This document shows, in pieces, positions 63,174 to 64,000 of a stretch of 64,000 nt of DNA (position 1 is its first letter; every line of letters begins with the position of its first letter). Source of the DNA: Lycorma delicatula (lineage: Eukaryota; Arthropoda; Insecta; Hemiptera; Fulgoridae); NCBI RefSeq assembly GCF_047948215.1, contig NC_134456.1, positions 199,466,034-199,530,033 of the forward strand, given 5' to 3'. The notes beneath the pieces are model-generated. The model was given only the letters and a program-made list of their open reading frames with translations, ran no database searches and was not told the DNA's origin. A program made the position numbers and the translations under genes.

Positions 63174-64000
63174 TGGAACAGCGAAATTTGGAGGCAACAG
63201 CGTGATATCAAATGTTGTATTAAACTTGATCAATCCGCAAGTTTGACCATGAAAAAGTTGCAACAAGCCTTTAGGGATCATTCCTTATCAAAAGCACCAG
63301 TTTATCGGTGGTAAAAAACATTTTTGGAGGTACAGGAGGCAATGGAAGACGAATCTCGCTCAGGAAAGCCTTCAACGTCAAAAAGTGAGGAAAGTGTGAG
63401 GGTTCTGTAAGGTCAGACCTACGGCTAACATTGAGATTGATGAGTTGTGTGTTAAATTTGAATCGTTTTACCCTTTATTAGATTTTGACTCAAGATTTGG
63501 GCATCAGAAAGCTGTGTGCCAAGTTGGTGCCAAAAAACCTCTCCACTGAACAGAAAGACAATTGGAAGAATGAGTGTTTTGACCGTCTCGACAGAATCAG
63601 AAATTACCCAGGTTTCTTCAGTTACATGATCACTGGTGAAGAATCATGGATTTTTGAGTCAAGAATAGCACACTGACACTTCTTCCCGACCAAATAAATA
63701 TTGAATGAGCAAATTAAAAAAAAAGTCAACGCTGATTTATTTTTTTGACAGTAGCGGAATTGTTTACACAGAATTGTGTTCTAAGGACGAACTTTCAATT
63801 AAGTTTTCTATAAATAAATCCTTGAAAGACTCAGAAAAAGGGTGCTTCATGTCAGACAGGGCATTTCCAACGCCATAAGGCGTATTTCGGTGTTTTCGTT
63901 ATAACAGTGGATGCTTCACTAAGACAACATTCACTGTCACACGGCCATCTTCATTTACCTGTTTTTGACGATAAAAGGGATTCCAGTGCTTCCTCAGCAC
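63174..64000 (+). pseudogene. Mariner-family transposase, broken, runs off the window
   Basis: A mariner (DD34D) cut-and-paste transposase, N-terminus first. A MEQR start (63174) is followed by a duplicated or inserted stretch. Then come IKCCIKLDQSASLTMKKLQQ and SLSKAPVYRW with a stop (the DNA-binding helices), and the linker ESRSGKPSTSKSEESV. Next are the inter-domain block LTQDLGIRKLCAKLVPKNLS and EQKDNW, then MITGEESWIFE. The first catalytic Asp (TGDESW) is Glu here. Later blocks survive in other frames (FVITVDASLRQH near the second-Asp region, then FLTIKGIPVLPQH at the edge). Several stops and frameshifts make it a pseudogene. The 3' end and right inverted repeat lie outside. Confidence 0.85.

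Noticed and set aside
1..64000. CRISPR array, integron, bacterial operon or ribosome-binding sites
   Set aside because: No regularly spaced identical repeats with unique spacers. The composition and elements are eukaryotic.

Overview
This window is a strongly AT-rich eukaryotic sequence with many microsatellites and degenerate transposable elements. I find no convincing host protein-coding gene, tRNA or rRNA gene. The mix of elements (Jockey-, R1- and RTE-clade non-LTR retrotransposons, a tRNA-derived SINE, a Helitron, and mariner/Tc1- and pogo-like transposase remnants) points to an arthropod, most likely an insect with a large repeat-rich genome. A hemipteran is possible but is only an inference. 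The window reads as intergenic or giant-intron DNA.

Layout. The left edge (1-265) is a minus-strand SINE. 771-843 is a short tandem repeat and 2426-2530 a 47-bp-arm foldback hairpin. 6405-6664 is a GC-rich retrotransposon tail. 7691-8300 is a candidate non-autonomous element. The best-resolved locus is 9098-12049, a 5'-truncated Jockey-clade element on the minus strand. It is split by a 5'-truncated R1-clade element (10287-11653) flanked by a perfect 14-bp target-site duplication. Removing the insert rejoins the Jockey reverse-transcriptase frame. The Jockey 5' junction carries a cluster of near-palindromes (12050-12172). A second Jockey tail lies at 16020-16350.

The middle holds an unclassified repeat (19200-20020), another SINE (20480-20690) and a complete non-autonomous Helitron (21381-23090) inserted in a TA microsatellite. 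It also holds a broken Tc1/mariner-superfamily transposase (about 26040-27130), a 5'-truncated SINE with a perfect 15-bp duplication (28833-29030), and an R1-like element (31093-33487). That last element has ORF1 with zinc knuckles followed almost directly by a 3' tail, with no ORF2 visible.

The right half is mostly featureless AT-rich DNA. It contains a pogo/Tigger-like C-terminus and an RTE-type endonuclease remnant (39310-40395), SINE tails and a local duplication (42722-43391), a dispersed repeat (48712-49151), a further SINE (51833-52083) and a perfect 22-bp palindrome (52642-52663). It ends with an R1-like 3' end (62648-62960) and a broken mariner running off the window (63174-64000).

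Nothing here forms a host operon or pathway. The elements relate to each other as autonomous elements, as parasites of those elements (SINE, ORF2-less element, Helitron), and as nested insertions.
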